Positions 47,407 through 56,433 of a DNA stretch of 64,000 nucleotides are shown one piece after another (the first letter of the stretch is position 1; the number at the start of each line of letters is the position of its first letter). The translations under genes were made by a program, and so were the position numbers. The notes under the pieces are model-generated. The model was not told the DNA's origin. It did no database searches and saw only the letters and a list, made by a program, of their open reading frames with translations. The stretch covers positions 47,212-111,211 of the forward strand of contig NZ_WQOH01000005.1 in NCBI RefSeq assembly GCF_018784445.1. Direction: 5' to 3'. The DNA comes from Gemmiger formicilis. GTDB lineage: Bacteria > Bacillota > Clostridia > Oscillospirales > Ruminococcaceae.

Positions 47407-49138
47407 AAAACAATTCCGCCCGGACAAAATCGGCGACTATTTCCGCATCGAGTGGCTGCCGCTGGTGTTGGTCACGGTGTCGGGCCTTATCTACAACATC
47501 GGTCTGCTGGCCGCGCCCTGGTTTGAGGGGCGGCTGGCCCAATGCCTGGCCGACATTCTGGGCGGCAACGCGGCAGCGTCCGCCATGGCGATGCTCGTAC
47601 TGGCTTACATCCTCGTCACGCTGCTGGTGCAGGCGGCGCGGTTCATTAAGCGGTTTTACGTGCGACGCTTTGCCAACAACATCAACCGCCGGATGAAGGG
47701 CGTGCTCTACGCCAACCTTGTGCGCCAGAGCCGCGCCGCGCTGGAAAAAGAGGGCGCGGGCGAGCTGATGACCAAGGCCATCTCCGATGTGGACGACTGC
47801 GTCGAAGGAATGCGCAAATTCACGACCGAGGTGTTCGACACCGGCGTGGCGCTGGTGGGCTACATCGTCATGCTGCTGGTGTATGACTGGCGGCTGGCAC
47901 TGCTCAGCCTGTTGTTTACGCCGGTCTCCTACGTCTGCGCCGCTGGGATGAAAAAGCCGGTGCAGCGCGAAGGGGCGGCCTACAAAAAGGCAGCGGGCGC
48001 TTTGCGCGCCGCCACGCTGGATCGTGCCCGGAACGCCGCGACCTACCGCAACTACGGCTGTGAGACCGCCCGCGAGGAACGGTACGAGGATGTGCTGAAA
48101 AACTACGAGCGGACCGCCGTGCGCAGCAATGTCTGGCAGTCGGCGCTGCCGCCGCTCTACCTGGCTGTGTCCGAGGCGGGCGTGCTGTTTATCTTGTGGT
48201 TCGGCGCGAAGAACGTCCTGGGCACCGGTTGGTGCGCCTGGAATATTGCCGCGTTCACGACGTTTTTGTCCTGCTTCACGAAACTGGTCGTCAAGTCATC
48301 GAAAGTTGCAAAGCTCTTCAACTCCGTCCAAAAAGCCGAAGTTTCCTGGCGGCGCATCAAGCCGCTGATGAAGCTGCCGGAGCAGCTGGCCCCGCTGGAG
48401 GTCCCAGCCCCCGCCGACGTGACGCTGAAAAACCTCTCCTTCGCCTACGCCGACGAACCGATTTTTGCAGGGCTTACTCTGACGGCGCACCCCGGCGATA
48501 TCATCGGCATCACCGGTCCGGTCGCCTGCGGTAAATCCACGCTGGGGCGTGTGTTCCTGTGTGAAGCGCCCTACGGCGGCTCGGCAAAGTTCGGGGACAA
48601 AGAGTTCTCGAACCTGACACCGCGGCAAATCTCCGCCACGGTCGGCTACCTGGGCCATGACCCAGAGCTGAGCGCCGACACCGTGAAAAATAACGTCCTC
48701 TGCGGCGGTGCGCAGGACACCGCGCCCTATCTGGCCGCCGCCGCGCTTGACGGCGAGGTGCGGGCCATGGAGCAGGGCCGAGATACCGTCATCGGCCCCA
48801 GCGGTACGCGGCTTTCCGGCGGGCAGGCCCAGCGTTTGGCGCTGGCCCGCACGCTGGCCCACCCCCGCCCGGTGTTGGTGCTGGACGACCCATTCTCGGC
48901 GCTGGACCGCCATACCGAGGATACCGTGTTTGCAAATTTGCAGACCTACGCCAAAGATAAAGTCGTGTTCCTGATTTCCCACCGGCTGTACCACTTCCCG
49001 CAGATGCGGCAGGTGGTTTTTATGGAGGATGGAAAGACCACTGTGGGCACCCACGACAAGCTGATGGCGGCGGTCCCCGCGTACCGCCAGCTGTACGAAA
49101 GCCAGACAGGAGGGCAGCAAAATGAAAACGAGCAATAA
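47396..49138 (+). CDS. ABC exporter half-transporter (membrane + ATPase), subunit 1
   Basis: A 580-aa protein with six helices (residues about 20-320) and a C-terminal ATPase. Walker A is GPVACGKST (near 376), signature LSGGQAQRLALARTL (near 475), Walker B VLVLDDPFSALD with Asp at the position after the acidic pair. That final residue is D rather than the usual catalytic E, as in the degenerate site of heterodimeric exporters. It overlaps the second subunit by 17 bases. Confidence 0.9.
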   Translation: MKREKQFRPDKIGDYFRIEWLPLVLVTVSGLIYNIGLLAAPWFEGRLAQCLADILGGNAAASAMAMLVLAYILVTLLVQAARFIKRFYVRRFANNINRRMKGVLYANLVRQSRAALEKEGAGELMTKAISDVDDCVEGMRKFTTEVFDTGVALVGYIVMLLVYDWRLALLSLLFTPVSYVCAAGMKKPVQREGAAYKKAAGALRAATLDRARNAATYRNYGCETAREERYEDVLKNYERTAVRSNVWQSALPPLYLAVSEAGVLFILWFGAKNVLGTGWCAWNIAAFTTFLSCFTKLVVKSSKVAKLFNSVQKAEVSWRRIKPLMKLPEQLAPLEVPAPADVTLKNLSFAYADEPIFAGLTLTAHPGDIIGITGPVACGKSTLGRVFLCEAPYGGSAKFGDKEFSNLTPRQISATVGYLGHDPELSADTVKNNVLCGGAQDTAPYLAAAALDGEVRAMEQGRDTVIGPSGTRLSGGQAQRLALARTLAHPRPVLVLDDPFSALDRHTEDTVFANLQTYAKDKVVFLISHRLYHFPQMRQVVFMEDGKTTVGTHDKLMAAVPAYRQLYESQTGGQQNENEQ

Positions 49139-50762
49139 AAACGGTGTGGCTGCCGCCCTGCGCACGGCGGCCATGGCACACTGTTTTTTGACAGTTGGCG
49201 TGATTTTGTGCGTGGCTGCGTCGGTTGCGGCGTCGCTGCTGCCGCCGCTGCTGCTGGCACGCTGCATCGACCGTCTGACGGCGGGCCTGCCGCTGACGAT
49301 CTGGGCCGTGCTGGCCTACTTTGCCAGCCTGGCGCTGGAGGGTGTTTTATCCAGTGCGCAGGAGAGTCTGCTGGTCGTTTTTGGTCAGAAGATGACCCAC
49401 GCGCTGCGCTCGGAAATGTCCCACAAGCTGACCCGGCTGCCCGCCGCCACGCTGGTGGATCAGAACCCCGGCGAGGTGGCCGCGCGGTTCTCCGGCGATG
49501 TGGACACGGTGGAGGCACTGTTCACGTCGGGCATCATCAGCATGGTGGCGGACGCCTGCCGCATCATTTCTATCATGGCGGTCATTTTTGTAAAAAATCC
49601 CGGCCTGGCGCTGATTTTTCTGCTGGTGATGCCACTGTTTGCGGTGTTCACCCGCCGTGTGCAAAAGCGGATGCTGGCCGCCCAGCTGGACAACCGCCGC
49701 GCTGTGGCCGCCGTTTCCGGCCAGGTGCCCGAGACGCTGCACAACATCCGCACGATTCGCGCACTGGGCATGGAAGCCTACATGGAGCGCCGCTATGACC
49801 AGCGCATTGCAGACAGCTATTCCGCGATGGAACGCACGAATTTCTATGATGCCATCTACTCCCCCGCTGTGCTGACGCTGAACGCCGTGGTGGTGGGTAT
49901 CGTTATGCTGCTCTCGGCGTCGGGCAACGGCACGGCTTTGGCGCTGTTTGGTATGTCGGTTGGTACTTCGGTGGCCATTATTAACTACATATCGCGTATT
50001 TTTGCGCCCATTGAAAGCTTGGGCATGGAGATCCAGACTATCCAGTCCGCCATGGCGGGTGTCAAGCGCATTGACGCATTTCTGGCGCAGCCGGAACGCA
50101 CGATCCCCGCGGAACGCACCAAAGCCGCCCGGGGTGACGTGGAGCTGGCCCACGTGACCTTCGGCTATGGAGAAAAGCACGTGCTGAACGATTTCTCGAT
50201 GACCGTCAAGCAGGGCGAGCAGGTCACGCTGGTGGGCCGCACCGGTGCGGGCAAGAGCACCGTGTTTAAGCTGCTGCTGGGGCTGTACCCGCCCGAGAGC
50301 GGTACGGTTACGATCGGCGGCGTGAATGTGGCAGACATCAAGGACCGTGAGCGCCGCACCTGCATCAGCTGCGTGGAACAGCACTTCGCCCGCGTGCCCG
50401 GCACGGTGCTGGATCAAATCACGCTGGGCGACCCGCAGATTACAGAAGTAATGGCAAAGAACGCCGCGAAACTGGCGGGCATCGACGCAGCCATTGCGGC
50501 CATGCCCGGGGGGTACGATACCGTGTGCAGCGAGGGGATGTTCTCCCAGGGCGAGTGGCAGCTGCTGTCCATCGCCCGCGCCGCCGCCGCAGACCCCGCT
50601 GTACTGCTGCTGGATGAGATCACCGCGAACCTAGACGCTGAGACGGAAGCCCGCGTGCTGGAAGCCCTGCGCCGGGCGTCCGAGGGCCGCACGGTACTGT
50701 CGGTGTCCCACAGAATTTATGAGAGCCTGGGCGGGCGGACGGTAGAAATTAAAATGTTATGA
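49122..50762 (+). CDS. ABC exporter half-transporter (membrane + ATPase), subunit 2
   Basis: A 546-aa partner with six helices and an ATPase. Walker A is GRTGAGKST (near 370), signature is FSQGEWQLLSIARAA (atypical, Q-G-E in place of G-G-Q), Walker B VLLLDEITANLD has the catalytic Glu. The two subunits therefore probably make one working and one weak ATP site. AGGAGGGC precedes the start. Confidence 0.9.
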   Translation: MKTSNKNGVAAALRTAAMAHCFLTVGVILCVAASVAASLLPPLLLARCIDRLTAGLPLTIWAVLAYFASLALEGVLSSAQESLLVVFGQKMTHALRSEMSHKLTRLPAATLVDQNPGEVAARFSGDVDTVEALFTSGIISMVADACRIISIMAVIFVKNPGLALIFLLVMPLFAVFTRRVQKRMLAAQLDNRRAVAAVSGQVPETLHNIRTIRALGMEAYMERRYDQRIADSYSAMERTNFYDAIYSPAVLTLNAVVVGIVMLLSASGNGTALALFGMSVGTSVAIINYISRIFAPIESLGMEIQTIQSAMAGVKRIDAFLAQPERTIPAERTKAARGDVELAHVTFGYGEKHVLNDFSMTVKQGEQVTLVGRTGAGKSTVFKLLLGLYPPESGTVTIGGVNVADIKDRERRTCISCVEQHFARVPGTVLDQITLGDPQITEVMAKNAAKLAGIDAAIAAMPGGYDTVCSEGMFSQGEWQLLSIARAAAADPAVLLLDEITANLDAETEARVLEALRRASEGRTVLSVSHRIYESLGGRTVEIKML

Positions 50763-50788
50763 TTTTTCGCCTGTTTTCGGAAAAACCC

Positions 50789-50819
50789 TTGACCTTCCAG
50801 TGGGTGCAGGGTGTACGAT
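50789..50819 (+). promoter_or_regulatory. MerR-type promoter with 19-base spacer
   Basis: TTGACC, 19-base spacer, TACGAT, 24 bases before the MerR gene. Same -35 and spacer length as the TipAS-type regulator promoter at 14084-14114. Confidence 0.6.
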
Positions 50820-50842
50820 GACCGGGAAAGGAGCGTGATGTT

Positions 50843-51727
50843 ATGAACATCAAGCAGACAGCGGATGCGTCGGGCGTATCGGCGCGGAACATTCGCTACT
50901 ATGAGCAGGCGGGGTTGCTGGCCCCGGCACGCAACCCAGAGAACGACTACCGTATCTATACGGATGCCGATGTGCGGACGCTGAAACTGATTCGTGTGCT
51001 GCGCACACTGGATATGCCAGTGGAGGATATCCGCGCGGTGCTGAGCGGTACACTGCCGCTGACCGAGGCTGCTGAACGCCAGCGCCGACAGCTGGAGGCC
51101 GAGCAGCAAAAGCTGGCAGCGGCCGCAGCCTTCTGCACGGAGCTGGCCGCCGACGGCCGAACGGCGGCAGAGCTGGATGTGGACGACTGCCTGGCACGGA
51201 TGGACTCCCCTGCCCCGGCGGGCGGCTGGTTTACCGGCTGGGTGCAGGACTACCGGAAGATGGCGGCTGCCGAGCATAAGCGGCAGTTTACCTTTACGCC
51301 GGACACCGCCATCGGCACGCCGCAGGACTTTACGGCAGCACTGCTGGCGTGGGCAGACGAAAACGGCGTGGATGTGACCATAAGCAGGGAGAGCATGACC
51401 CCGCATTTTATGCTGGATGGCATTGAGTACAGGGCCGTGCGGTATTCGAGCCATGTGCGCAATATCCCGATACTGCGGGTGCGGTGTGAGGTGTGCGATC
51501 CATCGGCGCTGGCGGTGGAGGGCGACCCGAAGCGGCTGCGAGTGCAGAGATTTCTGCACTACGGTCTGCCGGTGCTTGTATGCCTTGCATTGGCGGTGGT
51601 CTGGGTCTGCACCCGGAATATGCCGCTTTGGCCCGACAAGGCGGCTATGCTGCTGGTGCTGGGCGCTCTTGGCATCGGGTACGGCTTCCGCGGGTGGTAT
51701 CTCTACTACAACGATCGGGACCAATAA
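50843..51727 (+). CDS. Membrane-anchored MerR-family regulator
   Basis: A 294-aa protein. Residues 1-70 are a MerR helix-turn-helix (IKQTADASGVSARNIRYYEQAGLL), then a dimer helix with Glu/Gln/Ala-rich coiled coil (about 75-115), a soluble middle domain of unknown type (about 120-235) and two C-terminal membrane helices (about 238-256 and 262-280), ending WYLYYNDRDQ. MerR proteins are normally soluble. AAAGGAG precedes the ATG. It follows the ABC exporter by 80 bases but has its own promoter. Confidence 0.85.
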   Translation: MNIKQTADASGVSARNIRYYEQAGLLAPARNPENDYRIYTDADVRTLKLIRVLRTLDMPVEDIRAVLSGTLPLTEAAERQRRQLEAEQQKLAAAAAFCTELAADGRTAAELDVDDCLARMDSPAPAGGWFTGWVQDYRKMAAAEHKRQFTFTPDTAIGTPQDFTAALLAWADENGVDVTISRESMTPHFMLDGIEYRAVRYSSHVRNIPILRVRCEVCDPSALAVEGDPKRLRVQRFLHYGLPVLVCLALAVVWVCTRNMPLWPDKAAMLLVLGALGIGYGFRGWYLYYNDRDQ

Positions 51728-51760
51728 AAAATGGGAGACAGCGCGGGCTGTCTCCCATTT
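51728..51760. terminator. Bidirectional terminator between the MerR and HAD genes
   Basis: Stem AAATGGGAGACAGC/GCTGTCTCCCATTT with A and T runs on both sides. Confidence 0.85.
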
Positions 51761-51763
51761 GAT

Positions 51764-52417
51764 TTATCCCAGCAGCAGTTTGTGCAGCTCGTCCACCGTG
51801 TCGGCCAGAGCGGTGGCCCCGGCGGCGGTCAGCTCCTCGGCAGAGCCGTAGCCGTAGACAGCGCCGATACACGGCAGGCCGTTCTTCTTGGCACCCACCA
51901 CGTCGTGCTCGCGGTCGCCGACCATGACGACGCGGCTCTTGTCAGTGATGCCCGCCGTTTCCAGCGCGTAGGCAATGACCTCAGCCTTGTCGGTGCGCGT
52001 CTCGTCCATTGTGGCACCGCAGACAAAATCGCAGTACTGCGCCAAATCAAAGTGCGTCATAATGCGCTTGGCAAAGTCCTCAGGCTTGCTGGTGGCGATG
52101 ATGACGGTTTTCCCGGCGGCTTTCAGATCGGCCAGCAGGGCCGGGACGCCGTCATAGACCTCATTTTCAAAAATGCCTTTCGTGGGAAAATACTCCCGGA
52201 ACGCGCTGACTGCGTGGTCGGCCTCGGCGTCGCTCAATCCTGCCAGTGTGCGGAACGAGTCGATCAGCGGCGGCCCCAAAAATTTGCGTAGTGTGGCTTC
52301 GCTGGGGATTTCCAGCCCCAGCTTGCGGCAGGCGTACCGTACCGAGTTCAAAATACCCAGCGCGGAGTCGGTCAGCGTGCCGTCCAGGTCAAACAAAATA
52401 ACATCGTAATTGCGCAT
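51764..52417 (-). CDS. HAD-superfamily phosphatase (phosphoglycolate phosphatase-like)
   Basis: A 217-aa HAD hydrolase with motif I DLDGTLTDS (residues 10-18), motif II ATSKP (near 108), the motif III lysine region and motif IV GDREHDVVGAKKN (near 168). The helical cap (about 20-85) is the Gph/PpaX type. Substrate not predictable. It lies 11 bases after the glycosyltransferase gene, probably in one transcript. Confidence 0.85.
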   Translation of the reverse strand: MRNYDVILFDLDGTLTDSALGILNSVRYACRKLGLEIPSEATLRKFLGPPLIDSFRTLAGLSDAEADHAVSAFREYFPTKGIFENEVYDGVPALLADLKAAGKTVIIATSKPEDFAKRIMTHFDLAQYCDFVCGATMDETRTDKAEVIAYALETAGITDKSRVVMVGDREHDVVGAKKNGLPCIGAVYGYGSAEELTAAGATALADTVDELHKLLLG

Positions 52418-52428
52418 AAAAATCCTTT

Positions 52429-53448
52429 TTAGTTAAATTTGAACAGCTTTTGGGCAATGCGGTAGCCGCCAATGCTGATCTTGCTGCCCAGCCAGCCGGG
52501 CAGGTTGCAGCCCTCGGCTACCGAGAAACGGCAGCGGCGGTACAGGTGGCCGTCGTGGGCTTTCAGGTCGTCCCACAGCTGCTTGCGCTTGGCCAGCGCC
52601 TCCTTACTGCCGTCCAAAGTCAGGAAGATGCTGGAAATCGCCATCATCATCGAGAAATAGTTCAGCATATAGGCGCGCAGCTTGTTCTGCTCCGGCGGCA
52701 GGGCGTAGACGTCCACAGCATTCATCATGATGCGGGTGACGCGCAGCTGCTGATCTACGCGTTTGATCATGTTGGCCTCGTTGACGCTCTGATCCTCGCG
52801 GCCGATGAAGTAGCGGTAGAGGTCAAGGTTCATATAGTAGATAGTCTTGACCTGGGGCAGCGGCTGGTACACAAAGATGTTGTCGACGTAGAAGGTGTGC
52901 TTGGGCAGTTCCATGCCGCTCTGGCGCAGGATCTCGGTGCGGTAGATGACACTGTGCATCAGGATGTTTTTGTTCGGCGGGAACTTGCCGATCTCCTGCC
53001 AGGTAAAAACGCGGCCTTCGGGCAGGATGCCCTTGTAATCGACGATGTTGCGCGTATTATCGGCAACGTGCTCGTAGACGTAGTTCGCCATCATCAAATC
53101 AAGCGGATGCTCGTCGTTGAGGTGGGCACGCAGCTCGGCCAGAGCTTTTTGCAGCGCGTCGGTGTCCAGCCAGTCGTCGGAGTCGACGACCTTGAAATAG
53201 ACGCCCGTCGCGTTGCGGATGCCCTGGTTGACGCCCTCACCGTGGCCGCCGTTCTCCTGATGGATGACGCGAACGATGGTGGGGTATTTTTCGGCGTAGG
53301 AGTCGGCAATTTTGCCGGTGTCGTCCTTGGAGCCGTCGTCGACAAGGATGATCTCGGCATCCTCGCCTGCGGTGAGCAGGGTCTCGATGCAATGATCCAT
53401 GTAAGCGGCCGAGTTGTAGCACGGCACGGTAAAGGTGATGAGTTTCAT
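52429..53448 (-). CDS. Family 2 glycosyltransferase
   Basis: A 339-aa GT-A enzyme: FTVPCYNSAAYMDHCIETLL at the start, nucleotide-binding ILVDDGSKDDTGK near 37-49, NQGIRNATG near 75 and the metal-binding Asp pair VDSDDWLD near 90. The C-terminal part (about 220-339) is helical without clear membrane segments. It probably transfers a sugar to a wall or capsular polymer, but the acceptor is unknown. AAGGAG precedes the ATG. Confidence 0.87.
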   Translation of the reverse strand: MKLITFTVPCYNSAAYMDHCIETLLTAGEDAEIILVDDGSKDDTGKIADSYAEKYPTIVRVIHQENGGHGEGVNQGIRNATGVYFKVVDSDDWLDTDALQKALAELRAHLNDEHPLDLMMANYVYEHVADNTRNIVDYKGILPEGRVFTWQEIGKFPPNKNILMHSVIYRTEILRQSGMELPKHTFYVDNIFVYQPLPQVKTIYYMNLDLYRYFIGREDQSVNEANMIKRVDQQLRVTRIMMNAVDVYALPPEQNKLRAYMLNYFSMMMAISSIFLTLDGSKEALAKRKQLWDDLKAHDGHLYRRCRFSVAEGCNLPGWLGSKISIGGYRIAQKLFKFN

Positions 53449-53533
53449 AAAAAGCTCCTTTTTAAAAGGCATAATATACTTATTATAGGATACCGCGTTT
53501 TGACGAAAAAAACAAGGGAAAGTTTTGTGAAAA

Positions 53534-53678
53534 GGCTTCCCCCTAGGGGGAAGCTGTCCGCGAAGCGGACTGATGAGGGGCAGATGCCCCGCAATAGCCC
53601 ATTTGTGGGTGGCTGCGGCAAGTGCGCCCCTCATCCGACCTCGTTTCGCTCGGCCACCTTCCCCCTCTGGGGGAAGGC
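53534..53678. repeat. ~145-bp palindromic element, copy b
   Basis: Left end GGCTTCCCCCTAGGGGGAAG, inner arms CTGATGAGGGGC and GCCCCTCATCCG, right end CACCTTCCCCCTCTGGGGG. It fills most of the gap between the glycosyltransferase and the small gene at 53778; the rest (53679-53777) holds that gene's terminator. Confidence 0.85.
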
Positions 53679-53724
53679 TTTACATATAGTACGATTCACC
53701 GTGCCGCATTATTGCAAAAAAATA

Positions 53725-53758
53725 CCCCCGGCGCGGGGCTTGCGGGCCGCGCCGGGGG
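53725..53758 (-). terminator. Terminator after the 45-residue gene
   Basis: Stem CCCCCGGCGCGG/CCGCGCCGGGGG followed on the minus strand by TATTTTTTTGC. Confidence 0.85.
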
Positions 53759-53777
53759 CGAGGGTTAAAAAGAGGTC

Positions 53778-53915
53778 TTAAAAAAGATCGTTGCGGTTGA
53801 AATTGTGGATGCCCGAAGGGATCACATCATTGTAGACATCCTCCGGCAGACCGTAGGGCCGTTCCGGATCCAGAAAACCGTGCATCCATTCGGCCAAAGT
53901 GTGCAGCTTCAACAT
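53778..53915 (-). CDS. Small hypothetical protein (45 aa)
   Basis: Starts MLKLHTLAEWMHGFLD and ends NFNRNDLF; Asp/Asn- and aromatic-rich, soluble. AAAGGAG lies 11 bases upstream and a strong terminator follows at 20 bases, so this is probably a real short gene. I recognise no family. Confidence 0.6.
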   Translation of the reverse strand: MLKLHTLAEWMHGFLDPERPYGLPEDVYNDVIPSGIHNFNRNDLF

Positions 53916-54104
53916 TGTAACCCCGTCTCCTTTCCTAGTGTAGGGCAAGTAGTTTGGGAGGCTTTCCGCTTCCCTTGTTCTGTCTTTATTATATGCGAAA
54001 GATCTGACTTTTGCAAGCTGCATTTTGTACAAACTTACAAAAGTTATTTGTATATATTCCACTATTTCGGCAAACTGTACATATGCACGTTGCGACTGTA
54101 CGCA

Positions 54105-54218
54105 TCACGCGGACAATTCCTCCCATGCCTCCTGCATGGTATCAGCCGAGAAGAGAAACTCGCCGCTCTCGGAAAAGACTTCAATGTGGCCGCCGACGTA
54201 TCTGAACTGCTGAGTCAT
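54105..54218 (-). CDS. Small hypothetical protein (37 aa)
   Basis: Sequence in outline MTQQFRYVGGHIEVF, SESGEFLFSADTMQEA and WEELSA. It looks like a short beta-hairpin plus helix. I have the impression that similar short proteins occur in other clostridia, but cannot verify it here. A TATAAT box lies at 54254-54259 on the minus strand and AAAGG precedes the start. Confidence 0.6.
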   Translation of the reverse strand: MTQQFRYVGGHIEVFSESGEFLFSADTMQEAWEELSA

Positions 54219-54286
54219 GGTATGTATCGCCTTTCTTATCTGGTATGTCTTTATTATACCAGACGGAAAGTACGATAATTTGGACT

Positions 54287-54682
54287 TTAACTCTTCTGTA
54301 CCGATTTTTGAGGGTGATAAACGGTACTTTCAACGCCCCGTAGCACGAAAACGACCCACCCGCAGAGCAAAAACCAGTAAAAGGTGTAGCGCGGGCAGAC
54401 CAGGCCCGCCAGGTTGCCCCACTCATCGGCATAATCCCAGACGGCGATATGCAAAAGGCGGCGGCAGACCGCGCCCACAGCCAGCTCCAGCCCGCTGACG
54501 CCCGCCGCGCCCAGGGCCGCCGCGACCGCCAGCGGCAGCGGCCCGGCGGCCAGTGCCTGCAAAAGGCAGAGGCAGACCCCGCCCGCCAGAAACATCGTCC
54601 AGTGGGTGGTGCCGCGCCAGGCCAGTTCCAGTGCGGCATAGGCCCCGCCGCCCAGACAAAACAGAGAAAGACGTTCCAACAT
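54287..54682 (-). CDS. Small membrane protein, putative ABC-transporter type IV (CmpB-like) family
   Basis: A 131-aa protein with four hydrophobic helices. LSLFCLGGGAYAALELAWRG followed by THWTMFLAGGVCLCLLQAL (residues 5-43) resembles the PF06541 family found in clostridia; its function is not established. The start follows AGGGGGA, which sits in the 3' arm of the hairpin at 54690-54728. Confidence 0.65.
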   Translation of the reverse strand: MLERLSLFCLGGGAYAALELAWRGTTHWTMFLAGGVCLCLLQALAAGPLPLAVAAALGAAGVSGLELAVGAVCRRLLHIAVWDYADEWGNLAGLVCPRYTFYWFLLCGWVVFVLRGVESTVYHPQKSVQKS

Positions 54683-54689
54683 ACAAAAT

Positions 54690-54728
54690 CCCCCTGCACA
54701 AGCTGTTAGCAACAGTATGTGCAGGGGG
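54690..54728 (-). promoter_or_regulatory. Leader hairpin covering the ribosome binding site
   Basis: Stem CCCCCTGCACA/TGTGCAGGGGG with inner pairs CTGTT/AACAG. On the minus strand the 3' arm contains the AGGGGG used by the gene at 54287-54682, followed by ATTTTGT and the ATG. Confidence 0.6.
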
Positions 54729-54778
54729 CGCGGGCTGTAACCGTTTTGTAAGGATGGTGGAAGTTTTTGGGAAGAAAT

Positions 54779-54926
54779 GCCTTCCCCCTTGGGGGAAGGT
54801 GTCTGCGGCCCTGCCCGCAGACGGATGAGGGGTTGCGTTTCCGCGGCGACCCGTAAACGGACGGTATTGGTAAGCCTGCCCCTCATCAGCCGCCTGCGGG
54901 CGGCAGCTTCCCCCAAGGGGGAAGCC
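54779..54926. repeat. ~145-bp palindromic element, copy c
   Basis: Left end GCCTTCCCCCTTGGGGGAAG, inner arms GGATGAGGGG and CCCCTCATCAG, right end GCTTCCCCCAAGGGGGAAGC. It lies directly after pncB. Confidence 0.85.
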
Positions 54927-54935
54927 GGAGATTTT

Positions 54936-56381
54936 TTACTTCGACAGCTTCTTCAGCAGTGTGCTTCTGGTATCCCACAGCTTCTGGCTCAGGTCGACGT
55001 AGTAGCGGTGCGGGTTCTCAAAACGCTTGACTTCGTCCCACAGCGTGCCCACCTGGGCCTTGCAGAACTTCTTGATATCATCCAGGCTCGGGGAGTTGTA
55101 GACGCGCTTGCCGTTCTCATAAATCGGGGTGGACAGGCAGCGAGCCGTGCAGTTGACGTAGGTGCATTCCTTCCACGTCTCGATGGGGTCAAACAGCGTG
55201 ATGCCGTGCTGGGTCTCGACCTGCTCATCGGCCATCGTGATGAGGTCGGCCATGGCCTTGCCGTCCTCGTCGTAGATACGCCAAACCTTTTTCAGGCAAG
55301 GGATCGTCATTTTCTCGGCGGATTCGGACAGCTTCATCTTCGGCGTGTAGCTGCCGTCGTCCTCTTTCACGGCGGCCAGCTTGTACACGCCGCCGAACAC
55401 AGGGTCGCTCTTGGCGGTGATCATGTTTTCGCCGATACCGAAGCTGTCCACGCGGGCACCCTGCAAAATCAGGTCGCGGACGATGTACTCATCCAGAGAA
55501 TTGGATGCGCAAATCGTGCAGTCGGGGTAGCCGGCCTCGTCCAGCATCTTGCGGGCCTTCTTGGACAGGTAGGCGATATCGCCGGAGTCGATGCGGATGC
55601 CCTTCGGGCGCTTGCCCATCGGCTTCAAGACCTCATCAAATACCTTGATGGCATCGGGCACGCCGTGGCGCAGCACATTGTAGGTGTCCACCAGCAGCAC
55701 GCAGGCGTCGGGGTACATCTCGGCGTATTTCTTGAAAGCATCATACTCAGTCGGGAACATCTGCACCCAGCTGTGGGCCATGGTGCCGGAGGCCGGGATG
55801 CCGAAATCGCGGGCGGCCATGACGCAGGAGGTGGAGCCGCAGCCGCCGATATAAGAGGCGCGTGCGCCGAAATAGGCGGCGTCATACCCTTGGGCGCGGC
55901 GGGCGCCGAACTCCATGACCGGGCGGCCTGCGGCAGAGCGCACGATGCGGTTTGCCTTGGTGGCAATCAGGCACTGGTGGTTGAAGGTGACGAGCAGCAG
56001 CGTTTCCAGCAGCTGGCACTCGATGGCCGGGCCTTCGACGGTGACGATCGGCTCCTGCGGGAAGATGGGCATACCTTCCTCAATGGCCCAAATGTTGCAG
56101 TGCAACTTGAAATTCTTCAGATAGTCGAGGAATTTCTCGCCGAACGCCTTCGTGGAGCGCAGGTAGTCGATATCCTCGGCGGTAAATTTCAGGTGGTCCA
56201 CGGCGTCAATGAACTGCTGCAGGCCCGCCATGATGGCGTAGCCGCCGCCATCCGGCACACGGCGGAAGAACATATCAAAGACGGCGATCTTGTCAACATA
56301 TCCCTCATCCAGATAGCCCGCCGACATGGTCAGCTCATAGAAATCGGTCATAGTGGTCAAATTGCGTTTTACATCCAACAT
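54936..56381 (-). CDS. pncB: Nicotinate phosphoribosyltransferase
   Basis: Salvages nicotinic acid to nicotinate mononucleotide for NAD synthesis. The 481-aa protein has the family start TDFYELTMSAGYLDEG (residues 12-27), GARRAQGYDAAYFGARA near 155-171, GTMAHSWVQMFP with the active-site His near 192, and the phosphate-binding RIDSGD near 270. AGGAGGG precedes the start. 52 bases after the carboxypeptidase gene. Confidence 0.93.
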   Translation of the reverse strand: MLDVKRNLTTMTDFYELTMSAGYLDEGYVDKIAVFDMFFRRVPDGGGYAIMAGLQQFIDAVDHLKFTAEDIDYLRSTKAFGEKFLDYLKNFKLHCNIWAIEEGMPIFPQEPIVTVEGPAIECQLLETLLLVTFNHQCLIATKANRIVRSAAGRPVMEFGARRAQGYDAAYFGARASYIGGCGSTSCVMAARDFGIPASGTMAHSWVQMFPTEYDAFKKYAEMYPDACVLLVDTYNVLRHGVPDAIKVFDEVLKPMGKRPKGIRIDSGDIAYLSKKARKMLDEAGYPDCTICASNSLDEYIVRDLILQGARVDSFGIGENMITAKSDPVFGGVYKLAAVKEDDGSYTPKMKLSESAEKMTIPCLKKVWRIYDEDGKAMADLITMADEQVETQHGITLFDPIETWKECTYVNCTARCLSTPIYENGKRVYNSPSLDDIKKFCKAQVGTLWDEVKRFENPHRYYVDLSQKLWDTRSTLLKKLSK

Positions 56382-56433
56382 GGTAGAAACCCTCCTGTGG
56401 AATTTTGCAGCGCACCGGGCGGCACGCCTATAT

